Origin: Parastagonospora avenae f. sp. tritici 18332-5
Taxonomy: Eukaryota; Ascomycota; Dothideomycetes; Pleosporales; Phaeosphaeriaceae
NCBI GenBank assembly: GCA_022559985.1
Contig: JAFJTR010000011.1
Location: 186,001 to 250,000, forward strand
Reading direction: 5' to 3'
Length of the DNA: 64,000 nucleotides
Position numbers and translations under genes: made by a program. Shown in pieces: positions 22,539 through 34,843 of the stretch. A model generated the notes under the pieces. That model saw only the letters and a program-made list of their open reading frames with translations. It made no database searches and was not told the DNA's origin. Position 1 is the first letter of the stretch. Each line of letters starts with the position of its first letter.

Positions 22539-24161
22539 TTAGAAGATATTGATGAACTTCTTCCATGAACTACGCGGGCTTTCTTCCCAGGTCTCTGCGG
22601 GCTCCTCTTCATTCAGCTTGCCTGTAAGCAGGTCTGCCTCGGCTGGGTTAATGAACTTGCTTCGTGTCACCACTTTGTGGCCAATGTACAGGACCGCAAA
22701 CAGGATCAAGCTAATATAGCTAATGAAGAAGTCCTGAACGCTCCAAGGTACAAAGGCGGTGAAGCCTTGTGTAATGGTGATGATGACACAGAAAACGAGC
22801 CCATAGATTGCGAGGCCACGGCCGCCCCAGCTCTTGAATGGCAAGGTATCGCGATCCATGTTCTGTGCCTTCAGCGCACGCATGAAGCAGATGTGGCAGA
22901 TGCAAATACAGCTCCAGGCGATAAATCCAGCGACAGAGACGATGTTGAGAAGCCAGTTGAAAGCCTCACCGCCATTCGAAGACAGATTCATGAATGCGAG
23001 CAGACCCATGGCGGCTGTCACAGCGGTGGCCCAGTATGGCACGCCACGCTTGGTGGTGCGCTTGAGGAATGCAGGCGCGCAGTGCTCCTCAGCAAGACCG
23101 ACAAGGATACGACTTCCAGAGTAGACATTGGAGCTAGCGGCGGAGAGCACAACGGTCAGAAGAATTGCGTTCATGATGTCCGGTAGTGCGCTAACGCCTG
23201 CAAGCTTGATAGCAATAACTAGAGGGCTGGAGCCGGCGTTGGTGTCGCCAATAGCAATATCGGGATTATCGTAGGGCACCAGGATACCAATGAAGAAGAT
23301 GGTGAAGACGAAAAGGATGAAAATGCTCCAGAACGTCTTGCGAATAGCCTGGGGCATCGTCTTGCGTGGGTTTGTTGATTCTCCAGCTCCGATTGCGCAT
23401 AATTCTGTGCCTTGGTAAGCGAAGCCTGCCTGTATGAGCACAGCCCAGAAACCGACAAACTTCGCGACAGGTCCAGCAGCGAGATATGGGGCAAATGCGC
23501 CTGGTTCGTTCCAGTATTTGAATCCGATGTAGCCTTGGTCTCCAACACCAGCATTCATGCAAATGGCGAAGATCCAGAAGCCGAAAAGTGCAACGACCTT
23601 GATCGAAGCAAACCAGAACTCGAACTCGCCAAAGATATCAACGGGCAAGAAGTTGACAGCAGTGATGGGTACCCAGAAGATGGTGATGAAAATGCCGATA
23701 TTGAGGCTAGAGTCCCACCATTGAATGATCAAGCCAGCAGCTGTAAGTTCCAACGCATATGTAATAGACCATGAAAACCAGTAGATCCATCCCATGGAAA
23801 ATCCGAGACTAGGGTCGACGAAACGGGCGGCGTATTGTGTGAACGCTCCAGCAATGGGTAGGTATGTTGCCATTTCCGCAAGACTGAGCATGACCGCGTA
23901 GACCAGGGTACCGACGAAGACGTATGCAAGGAGAGCGCCGGCTGGACCAGCAGTCGCGATAGATCCACCAGATGCGATAAAGACACCAGTGCCAACAGTT
24001 CCACCAATGGCGACGAATTGTAGATGTCTCGAGGAGAGGTTCCTCTTCAGACCATCCTCGTGGACAGCGGTCTGCTTCTCGACATCGCTCGACGAGTGGG
24101 GGACCGACTTCTCCGATCGGGAATCGCCCTTGGGAAGGACACCCTCTGCAGCGGTAGCCAT
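22539..24161 (-). CDS. Amino acid permease (fungal YAT/APC family)
   Basis: Intronless, 540 aa from the ATG at 24161 (MATAAEGVLP); an upstream in-frame ATG at 24233 would add 24 residues that are not conserved-looking. Twelve membrane segments typical of fungal proton-coupled amino acid permeases. Diagnostic stretches: LKRNLSSRHLQFVAIGGTVGTGVFIASGGSIATAGPAG at helix 1, FAYQGTELCAIGAGESTNPRKTMPQAI in the middle, and SAASSNVYSGSRILVGLAEEHCAPAFLKRTTKRGVP. Both termini are hydrophilic and cytosolic; the N-terminus has several Lys and Ser residues that could serve ubiquitin-dependent turnover. Substrate range cannot be read from the sequence. No cluster partners nearby suggest a specific pathway. 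Confidence 0.93.
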   Translation of the reverse strand: MATAAEGVLPKGDSRSEKSVPHSSSDVEKQTAVHEDGLKRNLSSRHLQFVAIGGTVGTGVFIASGGSIATAGPAGALLAYVFVGTLVYAVMLSLAEMATYLPIAGAFTQYAARFVDPSLGFSMGWIYWFSWSITYALELTAAGLIIQWWDSSLNIGIFITIFWVPITAVNFLPVDIFGEFEFWFASIKVVALFGFWIFAICMNAGVGDQGYIGFKYWNEPGAFAPYLAAGPVAKFVGFWAVLIQAGFAYQGTELCAIGAGESTNPRKTMPQAIRKTFWSIFILFVFTIFFIGILVPYDNPDIAIGDTNAGSSPLVIAIKLAGVSALPDIMNAILLTVVLSAASSNVYSGSRILVGLAEEHCAPAFLKRTTKRGVPYWATAVTAAMGLLAFMNLSSNGGEAFNWLLNIVSVAGFIAWSCICICHICFMRALKAQNMDRDTLPFKSWGGRGLAIYGLVFCVIITITQGFTAFVPWSVQDFFISYISLILFAVLYIGHKVVTRSKFINPAEADLLTGKLNEEEPAETWEESPRSSWKKFINIF

Positions 24162-24233
24162 GTTGAAGGGTATGGTTGACGTGAAACCAAAGAATGGATC
24201 GTGGAATTGACAGATGTCACGGATGTCAAGCAT

Positions 24234-25781
24234 GTAACATCATGGGCAGCAACCATATATCAATAACGAGTGGAGTCATCTTGCACGTCTCCATGCTGAA
24301 CCTTCGGGGGTCTCCACGCTCTGGAAAGCCCATGGACCAACAAATTTTCATCGTGGTTCCACTTAAACGGGCAACATAATGGTGTTTGCTGAGGAATGCG
24401 AGATGAAGATTTTTTTAGTTCGGCTAAGAACGGGTCTTACCCGCCACACGGTCGCATCAACCTTCAAGCGACGGTAAAGCGCATGGAGCAAAGAGTTATT
24501 GCCGCGTCGCATGGCGGTATCCGGGGGCGTGGTTGACCTCCACGAAAATCTCTGCTGCGAAGCACCTGCTCGTCACGCTACGGTCGATGTTCGCGAATTG
24601 CCGCAGGGTCGGCCCATCATCGGGTGAGGAAAGAGAAGTCTTCCGATCGACAGAGCCCCATCTATCACTGAAGCTTGTCTCCGCAACCATCATTTGCGTA
24701 TCGGCTTCGACCGAACCTGACTCGTTTCATCAGTCTGCATGTTGACTAAATGCTGCTACGACTGATATGCTAGAGGCGCTTCCCTTCTGCAATGGGAAGA
24801 GTTTCGGAAACGATGAATCCTTCTTCTCCTTTTGTTCCCGACACCATGGTAGTATTGCCGCATACATTGAGATACGACCGAAGGTTCCACTTAACATTAA
24901 AAACAGTTTTGATGGCGTCCTGCACTTTTCGAACAGAAAAACTTGGCCGTCGGCGAAAATGTAGAAGGCGTAAACCCTATCCGCAATGCGAGGAAAATAC
25001 GAACCCCACAGCAGGTGGCCTCAATCATGTGGATACAGTCAGACTAGTCTCGCGCCCCTTATACACGCTCTTTGACTCGGCGCAAGCGATACAAGGAGAG
25101 CGCTACCTCCAAAGACAAGTCACCAGTTTCGCTGCCATCTCCCTTGGGATCATTCACTCTAGACTCGTGTGAAGCCCGAATGTAGTAAGTGTTGGTCGTT
25201 GGTCTGCATCATAAGGGTTCAGTTTAGTCAGTCGTTCGAAGGTTGTACGGAACTAGACCGCCAATGTCTCAGCCTTACGCAGGGCCAGATCTTGTCACCC
25301 ACTGTCGAACCGAGACACCTCTTTCGCTGGATCGACTATACATTCAGGCGACAGCTCTTCATCCGGACATGTCTTGAGCCTTCATCACGACGACCATGGT
25401 TGCCCTCGGAAGTACTGACCAACGACAACAAGCATTATCCACTACCATCTCTACACGATTAGGTTGGTTCCATTGCGCTGGCTCTCAACATAGTGTCTCT
25501 CCGATTGCTTGTCTACAACGCTCATCATTACTAATCGTGGTCATATCTCCACGGATGTTGGAGCCTCATATGTCTGAATCGATCGTCGATGATGGCAGAC
25601 CATGCCGTGGCGGTAGGACTGTCTCATAAGGTCATGTGCATATTAAAGGAAAGTTCATATCGCTGAAGTACTTGCATCGTTGCGGCTTTGACCACGTATG
25701 AAGTTGACCAGCTACCCACCCTTCCTCTAAGTAGACAAACTTCGATCAGTGACAGCACTACCTAGACAGGGTACGAGAACG
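24234..25781. promoter_or_regulatory. Divergent intergenic region
   Basis: Separates the permease (-) from the 403-aa orphan (+). About 1.5 kb. It must contain both promoters but I see no clear TATA box or repeat. Confidence 0.35.
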
Positions 25782-27042
25782 ATGACTTCTACTACTACTC
25801 CCAGACTTCACTGGACCCAACGCGTCGCTCTAGTACGGCACAACCTCCATTCGGCTCGCCGGACAAACGACTTTAGTTTCTTCAAGTCTCTCCAGGCGCA
25901 AGCAATCATTGAAGGCACCGACCATGTGGCCCTTCTGTACTCTGCACTTGGCGACAACGCAGACTCTGTTCTTTCTACTCTGGACAACTTGAATGCTGGC
26001 ATCGCATATGTGCATCAGGATGCCTTCAAAGCTGTATACGACGGCGTCAAGTCCGCTATGCATAATTCTGTTCATTCCTTGGCGGACAGGAAGTCGTTAT
26101 TGAGGGTCGACGTCTGCCAGCAACGCGACATGGCCGACCACGCCATCGACAAGACTGCAAACTCTGCAGCCAACTTCATCGAGGCTCAGCCCGAACACAG
26201 TCAGGATGCTGTTGCGAATGCCTGGATCACCGGGACCACCATCATGGCTGACGCAGTTTCCGTGTGTCTCAACGAGATGGAGCACCTAGAAGACAGCCTG
26301 GACGACTTCATCCGCCTCGAGTACTCCTGGAACTGCATCCAATCCTCTGTTGATGCCGCGATATCGGCCCTTCGCGGGATCTTCAGTCTCATGGCTCCTT
26401 CCAACACCAACGAGATTGTCGTCAACAATCCCACTCCACCTCCAGCCCCACAGGGTCTCTTTGGCCGCAACCTGAGCATCTCATCGATCACGGGATCCGA
26501 TCATGCCGGCAATGCGAGTAACCGATCTCGCAACTCTTCAACCGCATCGGCATTCAGCCTCTTCAAGCGCGCCTTCAGCCACGGCCAGATCCAGCCTCCT
26601 TCCGCAAAAAACGCGCGTACTGGTTCTATCGCACTACCCGTGCCCGAAGCCAATCCGCGTAGTTTCCGTACTAGCATGAGTGCTGCGTGTCCCACGAAGA
26701 TGCCAACGTTTGGAGAGCACCCACATACTATTTTGACTACTATTCCGCCGACACCGGCAGCGGAGGGCGGAAGAGACGGCGGTCTGCTGAGCCCGTTCAA
26801 TCATAGTGACGATTACTTTGCTTTTGAGACAGTGGAGAAGAGCAACAAGACGAGTGCGGCTGATGACTTGATGCAGATGTAGGTTCTCGGTTACTGTGAT
26901 GATGCACACTTGCTGACGATAATATAGTGAGAGTCTTGATCCGCTCTACTCGCCCCTGGTCGGCGAAGTGATCAAGTCGCCCGATGCGCCAAGACAGTCG
27001 GATAGCTTCGATCTGGGTCCCTCTGCTGTCATTGCAGTTTGA
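25782..27042 (+). CDS. Protein of unknown function, helical N-half and serine-rich C-half
   Basis: Exons 25782-26878 and 26928-27042, 403 aa; the short intron (phase 2) interrupts the last 40 residues. I do not recognise it. Residues 1-210 have regular hydrophobic spacing and few Pro, suggesting an all-helical domain. Residues 215-370 are rich in Ser, Asn, Pro and Thr and likely disordered, with phosphorylatable stretches such as SNRSRNSSTASAF. There is no signal peptide and no membrane segment, so it is probably cytosolic or nuclear. The ATG at 25782 is the first ATG of the frame. Codon texture and the clean splice extension argue that it is real. Confidence 0.72.
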
Positions 27043-29069
27043 TTATGCATTCGAATTCTTATTGTTCCGAGCTCTTTGCATCTTGTTCCTGAAGACACAT
27101 AAATTGGTCTCGTCTCCGGATCGTCGTTATCGTTGTATGGTTTAATCTTACATAAAACATTTGTTCGAGCGTGTAGGCGTCTCATATGTAATTGTATCCT
27201 GTAGAGTTTTCAAATTGCAGCAAGACTGTGTTGGGCTTGTCGCACGGGCATGGTACATCGTTCTACCCAAGCGACTGTGACCGTGAACCGAATCCTGAAA
27301 TCTACCACCTAGGGTGGACTCCTTCCAATTTGCCAATAATCGCGCGGCAAATTAGCGAGAAGCATTCCACATGCAGAGTACCAATTTAGCATTTCAAGCA
27401 CATGTGGGCTGTCCAAATGTGCAGGAACAAGATTTGTATCGTGAGTGGAAAAGCGAAGGGCAATAAGGCAGCGACAAAGGACATGGTGAGCTTGTTGGAG
27501 GTGGAATGCAAACAGCTAAGAAACATAGGCTGGGCAAATTGCTTGTATATGTCCGTCCGTGTTGCCGACCGCTCGAATGTTGATCACTGTAAGCCGGTCA
27601 GATCAATTTAGCTGGAACTGCATTCCGCTTCGACATGGGCATCTCGTGGGTGAAGATCAAACCCCACACAATTCCCCGCGTTCCAAAATGGTGGGGTCAC
27701 GTGTTTCATCTGCACGGAATTTACGACGCAGTGACAACCCAAGGCGTTGACAACGAGCTGCAATGCATAAATTCGAGAAGCTTCGCTCAGCTGTCAATGT
27801 GTCAACGTACAACCAGACACTTACTGTCGTCTGCGAGATCCCAATTGCGGCATTATGTCCCTGTATGAATTGCGCATCACCTGCTCCAAGTTACACAACC
27901 GTGGAGAATAGAGCTCGGTGTGAGATGGTCCGAGCGCATGAATCGTCACATGTTGAGTAGAAGTCCCTCTGCTGGTGAAGATCGTGATATGCATGGAGCT
28001 GGAAGTACGCGTTCCATTGGTGTTGGTGAGGCCGGCAAGATCGGCACATGGTGATAAAGCCGCGATATGTGAAACGCAGCAAATGTGCGGAAACCAAACG
28101 CGAGACGTGCGTAGCAGATTCGAAGACTTGGCCGTGTCGTGGTTAGAGAGCAGAGACTGGCCCCTGATCGGAAAACGGGTCCCTCCACGTAAGCGCCAAG
28201 GCATAGACGAACCTTGGAAAGCTTACCATCCGGCAGGCTGGTGGCGTCCGCTAGACTCGCAAGATGCATTGAGCGGAGCCGGTTAGCAGCTGCTAGATAC
28301 GTACGCGGCGCAGGAGGTGGTGACCTGACTTGGCAGTGACACTCCTTTCAGAAGGTAGACAGACAGATAGGGAGCATTTGCTCCGCCTGACGGACGCTCG
28401 TGTGCCCTCGCATGTGTGCTACGTGCCTGCGACGGGCGGAACGATATGCTCGGCTTGGCGCTGGAGGGCAATTGGATACTTGGATGCGCTCCCGACTGGA
28501 ATTCTATGCGCATGTCAGCGTACTAGTACGGGGCAGCCGCACGCGACACGTCCAGACGCAGCGCTTCAATTGTCTAGCGGGCGTCGGAACAGAATATCCC
28601 CCTGCAGCAGCAGGCCCGGACGCCACAGGAGCGTTGAAAGGGAGCCCTGGAGAGGCTACGTCGGCACCTTGCCCATCTTGGCACCACTCAATCGTCCGCC
28701 CTTGTATTGACCAGCCGCGCATCCTGGGCCGCGTTCCTGGACCAGATGCTCGTCGACACATCGGCTTTAAGCTGGATAGATGTCCACAAAAACCATGCTC
28801 CACCGTCTGCCGCCAGCTCCTGCTGCTTTTCCCCCCTTTGCAGTCGAGCATCCCTCACGAACTTTACTCACGGTGCTCCCCCGTCTGGTCCCCCCTCGTA
28901 TTTAACCTTGATCCTCTGGTCGCCGATCGGCATTATAGCAGCAGCGAGGCCATTGACGGAGAGTCCGGAATCTACCACTACGGCGATGCCTGAGAAGGCC
29001 CTTTTGAAGCCTTGAAATCCCTACCTTCCCTTTCTACTATCGCTAGACATTTCGACTCTGTGAATCACT
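27043..29069. other. Long intergenic region
   Basis: About 2 kb without a supported gene. A 197-codon frame on + (28400-28993) runs into the acyltransferase leader, is Cys/Arg/Pro-rich and looks non-coding. The last 200 bp are C/T-rich leader sequence. Confidence 0.5.
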
Positions 29070-30506
29070 ATGCCTCCCCGCGACGCCAATTGGATAGATG
29101 TAAGTCGCACCCACCTGCCCTTCCTTTGGTGTGACGGCGGCTAAGACGGCGTCCACAGGGCCTTCGCGGCATCGCATCCTTTATGGTCGTCTCCGGTCAC
29201 CTATGTACTGCGCTGGTACCGTGGCTACACTCGCCCGCCAACAGCACCAAGGTGGCACCGCACCTCTTCCAGCTGCCCTTCTTCCGCCTGGCCGTCGGTG
29301 GTCGCAGCGCCGTCGCCATATTCTTCCTCGTCACGGGATACGTGAATTCCATAGGGCCCATCAGCAAGTCGCGCGCCGGGAACCATGACGCCGCATTTAC
29401 GGGCATTGCGAGGAGCGCTCTGGCGCGCTCCGGGCGACTTGTTCTGCCGACCATGGTCGCGACCTTCATCACCTGGTTCCTCGCCAACACAAACGCATAT
29501 CACATGACGAAGCATGTCGACTCGACCTGGATACGGCAGGGCTGGCATCGACAGGAGCCCACAATCTGGGAGGCGCTCAGGTCGCTGATCAAGGCGCAGA
29601 CAGAAACGTGGACAATTGGGTGGAACGACTATGACGGCACGCAGTGGACCCTGCATCTGTTTCTCGAGGGCAGTATGCTCGTGTACACAACAATGTTCGC
29701 TACCGTGTTGGTCAAGCCCAAGGCGCGCATGCTGATCTACGCTGCGCTGTACGTCTACTTCTGGCAGCTCGGCGAGGGTAAGCTGTTCGGTCCAGGCACC
29801 CTATACAATTATGCTAACTCTGGCAGGTCTGGCCATTGGCGCACTAAAAGGCTTGAACATTGTAATGGGCATGTTCGTGGCCGAAATGCACAACCACTTC
29901 AAGGACTCCGCCACTTCGGTTCTACCCGCCCCAGTTCCCGCGCTCATGATCCTTCTCGGCATGTTCTTGGCAGGCTATCCTCAAGATAACCCACACAACG
30001 CGCGTTGGTCCCACGTCATGGAGCAGATCATGGCCAGCATCACGGTCGACAAATCCGACATCCGGCGGTACTGGGACCACGTCGGAGCCTCCATCGTATT
30101 GCTCGGCGTTTTCTTCTCAGGGACCGCCCGCAAGGTGCTCTGCTCTCCAGTGTTCAACTTCCTCGGCCGCGTCAGTTTTCCTGTCTATCTGATGCACAAC
30201 ACCATGATCAAGTCAGTCCTCACCTGGATGATCTACCTTCCGTCCGCGATGAACCCGCCAAAGAACGAGAAAGGGGAGCTACAGGATCTACAGCGCGGCT
30301 CGACAACCCACGTCTTCATCGCAATCGCCATCTTCTACTATATCCTCTACAGATGCGCAGCGCTCTGGGTCAAGCACATTGACCCCATCTGCGCGGACCT
30401 TGTCAACGCCGCGACCAAATGGGCGACTGGCGCTTCTCAAACAAGAGAAGCCCGACCCATCCTCGGCAACGGCGCAGTCACCGACAAGACCGTTCTGCCA
30501 TCATGA
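29070..30506 (+). CDS. Acyltransferase-3 family membrane protein
   Basis: Exons 29070-29099, 29159-29777 and 29827-30506 give 442 aa. The first exon encodes only ten residues; splicing gives NWIDGLRGIASFMVVSGHL, the signature start of acyltransferase-3 proteins (the His in SGHL is the presumed catalytic residue). Further support: RSAVAIFFLVTGYVNS, the RLVLPTMVATFITWFLAN helix, PVPALMILLGMFLAGYP, and the C-terminal helices FNFLGRVSFPVYLMHNTMIKSV, where the second conserved His (LMHN) lies. About ten membrane segments. Members move acyl groups from a donor onto sugars, lipids or other small molecules at membranes; the acceptor is unknown here. No biosynthetic neighbours suggest a pathway. Confidence 0.9.
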
Positions 30507-33170
30507 CCTTCTCGACATGCAATTTTTTAGCGACGCAGCATATACGTTCTTGTTCATGTTCAGGAGCTGGAGCCTCCCACACACCTATCCACCATATTAG
30601 TAACCATCTCTCATATGTCTGTTGCATCACCGGATTGGCGGCATCCCTCAAGCGAGCAATTGAGCGAAAACCCTATTTTCCCATCCAACAAACTGGCGTT
30701 TCCTGGCATTTCATGGACCATGTTTAGCATTTCAGTCAGGATTTTGCTCGGGCTTCTTGTATACCACTTGCGCGTCTTTGTTAGTTTAAAGCATATGTCT
30801 ACTATGTTGGGGAAGACGACGGGAGACAGCAGAGACTCTGCAGAAGGAATTAGATAGAGAAGCTGTAGATGAAAGAAGACATGAGTAAACTTGAATACGC
30901 TCTACACGTGCAATTATTGTTGACCGGATGATGTTCAGCATGTCCTACATGAAAAACTGTCACACTGAATCGGTAGCACAATTCTTAGTTCAAAAACGCC
31001 TTGTGCAATTCACCAGACGACACCGAGCCTAGCAACAATCCGTGATCGTCACAGGACTTTTCCACAACAATAGAAAAATCTATTTCTTTTCAGTGTGCCA
31101 ACACATGCTCATTATTAGTAGTACAGTATCGCAAGATCAACGTCGGCTCAATTTTGAACATTTTCGTGGCCACTGCGTAGCGTGGAAGAAGGAGACATCA
31201 GGGGTATCTTCATACCACATTTCATCAGCTATGATAGCAAGCGACCAGGGTAGCTGAAGTTGTCCACCAGGCCTTGCCATCGACATCGAAGCCTATCAGT
31301 GCTGAGTATAGCTTCAGGCCATCAATCCAGCGCAAGGCTTGAGATCTGGTTGGTATGACTTGGGACGAAAATCCGAGGCCGAAAAAACGTCTCCACCAGA
31401 CCAGAGCCATAGGCCAAGGAAGCCTATATCTTTGGTCTCCATGATCGCACAAGCTTGTAGTTTGTAGTCCCTCCTCTCCTCCTCCACACATTGAGAAGAC
31501 AACTCAATTTTTTGGACCTGAGCTGCCACCGCCATGTGTGGAGTGCTTGTTGAAGAAAGCAAGAGACAGTGAGGAATCATGGGAGGTTATATACACACCT
31601 CCCCTCAACCTCCAAGACTTCCAAGGCTCGCGGGTCTTGGAGAACGTGCTCACGACATTGAAGTGCGAACCGAACCGCTCTCGCGTGCCGATGCTGGGAC
31701 GGACATTACTTAGCTGCAGTAATATCGTGAAGCACAAAGCGACGGCGGGTTGTAACGCTACATCTCTGCCGTGGTACCGGCATACCGAAGTGTGAGTTCA
31801 TTGGCTGGGGAGCAATCAGGCGTAGGCAGCGGTGCATGTATAGATGGCAGATCTCGATCGAGTAGCGGAGAGGGTGTCGGGAGCGGCAATGCACGCATGC
31901 TGGCACTGTCACATGTTTGACCTCAACGCGGTATGCATGTCAATATTGTGAAGAAATTGCAATCACTGATTGTTAATAGGAGCTAAAGCACTAGATGCAG
32001 CGCCATCAGACGTACCTGTTTGTGGCAGGAGCCTGTGTGAGCCGCCATATCGGCCAAGCATGGATATCAACGCGATTACAGAGCGGTTGAGGATGTTGCA
32101 GGAAGGGGAAGAAACTCCGCCATTCCGCACAGTTAACCGTTTGATTTCAGGAATACTTTGAGCAAGCCTGGATAGACTCGATAGTTGGAATGCATGTTGT
32201 GAAGCATTGAAAGGTCTTGAAGGTATATAGCCTGCACTGTGAGGGTTCGGACATAGTACGCACAAATTGGTGCAGTATTTGGTGCCAGGGAAATGTGGCG
32301 GTTCGACATACTCGAACACGTCACACTATGAAGAATTGAGCATTCAGACAAGAGGTTTGTTTGATTGTCATCATCTTCTTCAAGTATTCTAAGGTTCAAT
32401 GTTACTAGCATATATCCGTAAAATGCAAGAATCAATGGATGGGAAATCCTGCTCAAGCCTTCATTAGTTGTCGTCACTAAATCCTTCGTCAAGGCCCTTG
32501 TCTGCATCCTAGAGACAACCAGGCCGTCCTCCCGCCTAGTAAGATTGACTACATCCATGAGCTGTCGGCAGAACGTCTCGAATTGCGCTTTCTTATCGGA
32601 CAAGAACTGTGCGTAAACGGCGGTCCGATGGGCAACATCAGCATGCGTGGCTTTTCCACCAGATCAAATCTTGCACTTGATCACATCCTCTGAATAGCCG
32701 ACGAAACAGCAAGCATAATCGGCAGTAATTGTTCTGGGATCCAAATGCAGTCGTTGTATCCCAACCACCATGGGCACTCTCGTACTTTGATGCTAATCAT
32801 AGCGCATGCGTCGCGGTGGACGCGACTCCCAGACAAGCATGCTTATCAGCCATTGTGTCTATTCAGGTTCGCACAAAACATCGTAGCCTGTTGGTATCCA
32901 ACAATAAGCGGAGTTTGACCAGAGAGTACAAGAATTCTCGTAGCACCGAGTCATGGATAGATAGATTCACCTACACCCTGTGTACAGACCTCTTAGAATA
33001 AATCAAAATCATGATGCCGCTTTGACATGAAGAGGCGGGACAAGAAGGTGGCAACAGACCTGACGCAGCACAAGGTAGATTCGGTAATATTACATACACT
33101 CGAGTGTACTACGCTCTACTTTCTTTTCCGCTAGGCATCAAGCTTGATATCCCAAGCCCAAGCCAAGCCA
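30507..33170. other. Convergent intergenic region with weak coding-like remnants
   Basis: About 2.7 kb between convergent genes. Most holds nothing I recognise. One minus-strand stretch (about 32133-32670) has protein-like texture; it is listed separately. Confidence 0.4.
32133..32670 (-). pseudogene. Possible gene remnant or unassigned exon
   Basis: A minus-strand frame stays open from about 32670 down to 32133, roughly 178 codons. Its first half reads like a helical protein, with evenly spaced hydrophobic residues and charged runs (for example AQFETFCRQLMDVVNLTRR). There is no ATG at its beginning and an in-frame TGA lies just upstream. Acceptor-like AGs upstream do not connect to an obvious first exon. 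The second half loses the texture. It could be an exon of a gene I cannot assemble, a decayed gene or chance. Confidence 0.2.
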
Positions 33171-34637
33171 TCAAACGAATAATCGTCGACCGAAAAAAGC
33201 AGAAGCAATATCGAAGCAGACCGAAAGTAATAGAGGTATCCATGTGAATATAACAAGGATCTGGCCGAAACCCCACTCCGTTTCTGATGTCGCTCCCTTG
33301 GCTTGATGGAAGCTCTGCCATCGAATGTAAGCGACCATGATGAGTTGCACGATCCCGAATAAAACGAAGATGTTGCGACATGTGTCTCTCAAGATAGACA
33401 AAGATTGGTCTTTCCGTTCGGTATCAGTCCTGTAACGGCGATGCCATAGAAGCAAAATCGCCAGAGCTGCCAATCCAGCGACCGGAAGTACCGTCGTCAA
33501 GATGCATACCAGCAAAGCGTAAGTGCTGGCATTCTGGTAGATGAACCTGCTTACACGCACATTCAGGCCGCCCCCAAACACGACACGCGTAGGATTGTGT
33601 TGGCCCTGTATTCCGGCTAGCCATATCGTCCACATGGCCGCAGTACAGAACACGTAAAGTATTGTTCCGATTATCCTAGCCCCATATAGTTTCGTGTTTC
33701 TGCCTTCCTCTTCATCCCAGAGCTTCGGGTTTTCGCTACCTCCTTGGTTGGGGATCTTTGGTGGCATCAAGACCAGCACGACTACTGGTATCACAGATAG
33801 CGACGGTGCCAGCACGAGCATCAAATTGACATAGAAGTCAGAGTACCCGAAATTGGTGTGGAGTGATTTCGATTTTGAACGCCGCTGCGAAAACGTCACT
33901 AGGGCGGCCGTGACAATCGAGTAGCTGAGGATAGTTGCGATTGCCCAGAAATGCCGTGTCGATTTCAAGAGATGGATCACTCTTGGAAACTTGGTAGCAC
34001 AATGAGCAGCTAAGTGAAAGAGCAATACCAATACCATCCCCATGATTTGCGAAACCAAGACCTGATAGCATCATCTCAGCAGGGCAAAGCGATATGGTAG
34101 GTTCGAACGTACGCCAGGACCTGCAAGATCAGGATCGCCTATTGATTTGAGGTCCGAATTAAACTTCAGAGCACACGAACTCCGAGCTCCATGAAAGACA
34201 GTCAGATATGGCTGAGTACGAGCCGGAAGTGGACTGCGTGATTTATCAACTTCGAGAGCTATCTCGGTCGCATTCTGGCAGAAAGGTTTCTCCAGTCTGC
34301 CGCCATAATTGCCATAGTACCACTGGTGTACTTCGCAGGGCCGAGGGCGATTGCCGGCTGTCAGTGCTGACAAACTCGAGTTGATGTATGCCAGAACCAC
34401 ATCCGGGTCTGCTGCGCAAAAGTTGTATTTTTTATTGTCGTGGTTGACAGTCTCGAGAATCTTGTTCAAGCCCCAGCAATCCTGCGTGGGATCGAACGAG
34501 GAAGGCGTAAGATCCTTGCGCCAGCGGCTTCGGAGTTTGCAAGGTTCTGTTGACGAGGCATGCGAAGAATTTGTGCTGGTAGCTGAGGCGGTTAGGAAGT
34601 AAATTGTAAAGCACAAGATCATCGATGAAGGCTGCAT
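33171..34637 (-). CDS. Secretory-pathway protein with six-Cys ectodomain and seven membrane segments (orphan)
   Basis: Exons 34637-34113 and 34061-33171, phase-0 intron, 471 aa. Residues 1-19 are a signal peptide. An ectodomain of about 155 residues follows, with exactly six cysteines (33, 54, 74, 101, 120, 155) and several N-glycosylation sequons, for example NSS near residue 86 and NAT at 122. After the intron come seven hydrophobic segments, beginning QIMGMVLVLLFHLAAHC and ending ILVFTWIPLL-like and DIASAFFG. A cleaved signal plus Cys-rich outer domain plus 7TM is the architecture of a surface receptor, but I see neither the fungal rhodopsin motifs nor any other GPCR signature. Function unknown. 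The intron lies exactly between the ectodomain and the membrane part. Confidence 0.8.
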
Positions 34638-34809
34638 TTTGAGAGAGATGGGTCGCTCTGAATCCCGTCGGCGAAAAACAGATGTCAGCTCTTGGGATAT
34701 AAGGAGATGCGTCTGCGTAGCTACATATGTATCATGGAGAAGAGTACAAAATGTAGCCCCTGAGTGCCAAGGAGATACATGTATGACATGTCACTCTCAA
34801 GTATATTAA

Positions 34810-34842
<33 letters not shown>
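34810..34842. repeat. Poly(G) tract, 33 nt
   Basis: An uninterrupted run of 33 G on the + strand, followed by TGG. It is the longest mononucleotide run in the window and sits in a divergent promoter. Assembly length may be inexact. Confidence 0.95.

Positions 34843-34843
<1 letters not shown>

Noticed and set aside
28400..28993. 197-codon + strand frame upstream of the acyltransferase gene
   Set aside because: Cys/Arg/Pro-rich, overlaps the probable promoter and leader, no motif, and ends just before the true ATG.
31963..32319. 118-codon minus frame and an overlapping 63-codon + frame
   Set aside because: Neither starts at a convincing ATG nor joins to other exons by in-phase splice sites.
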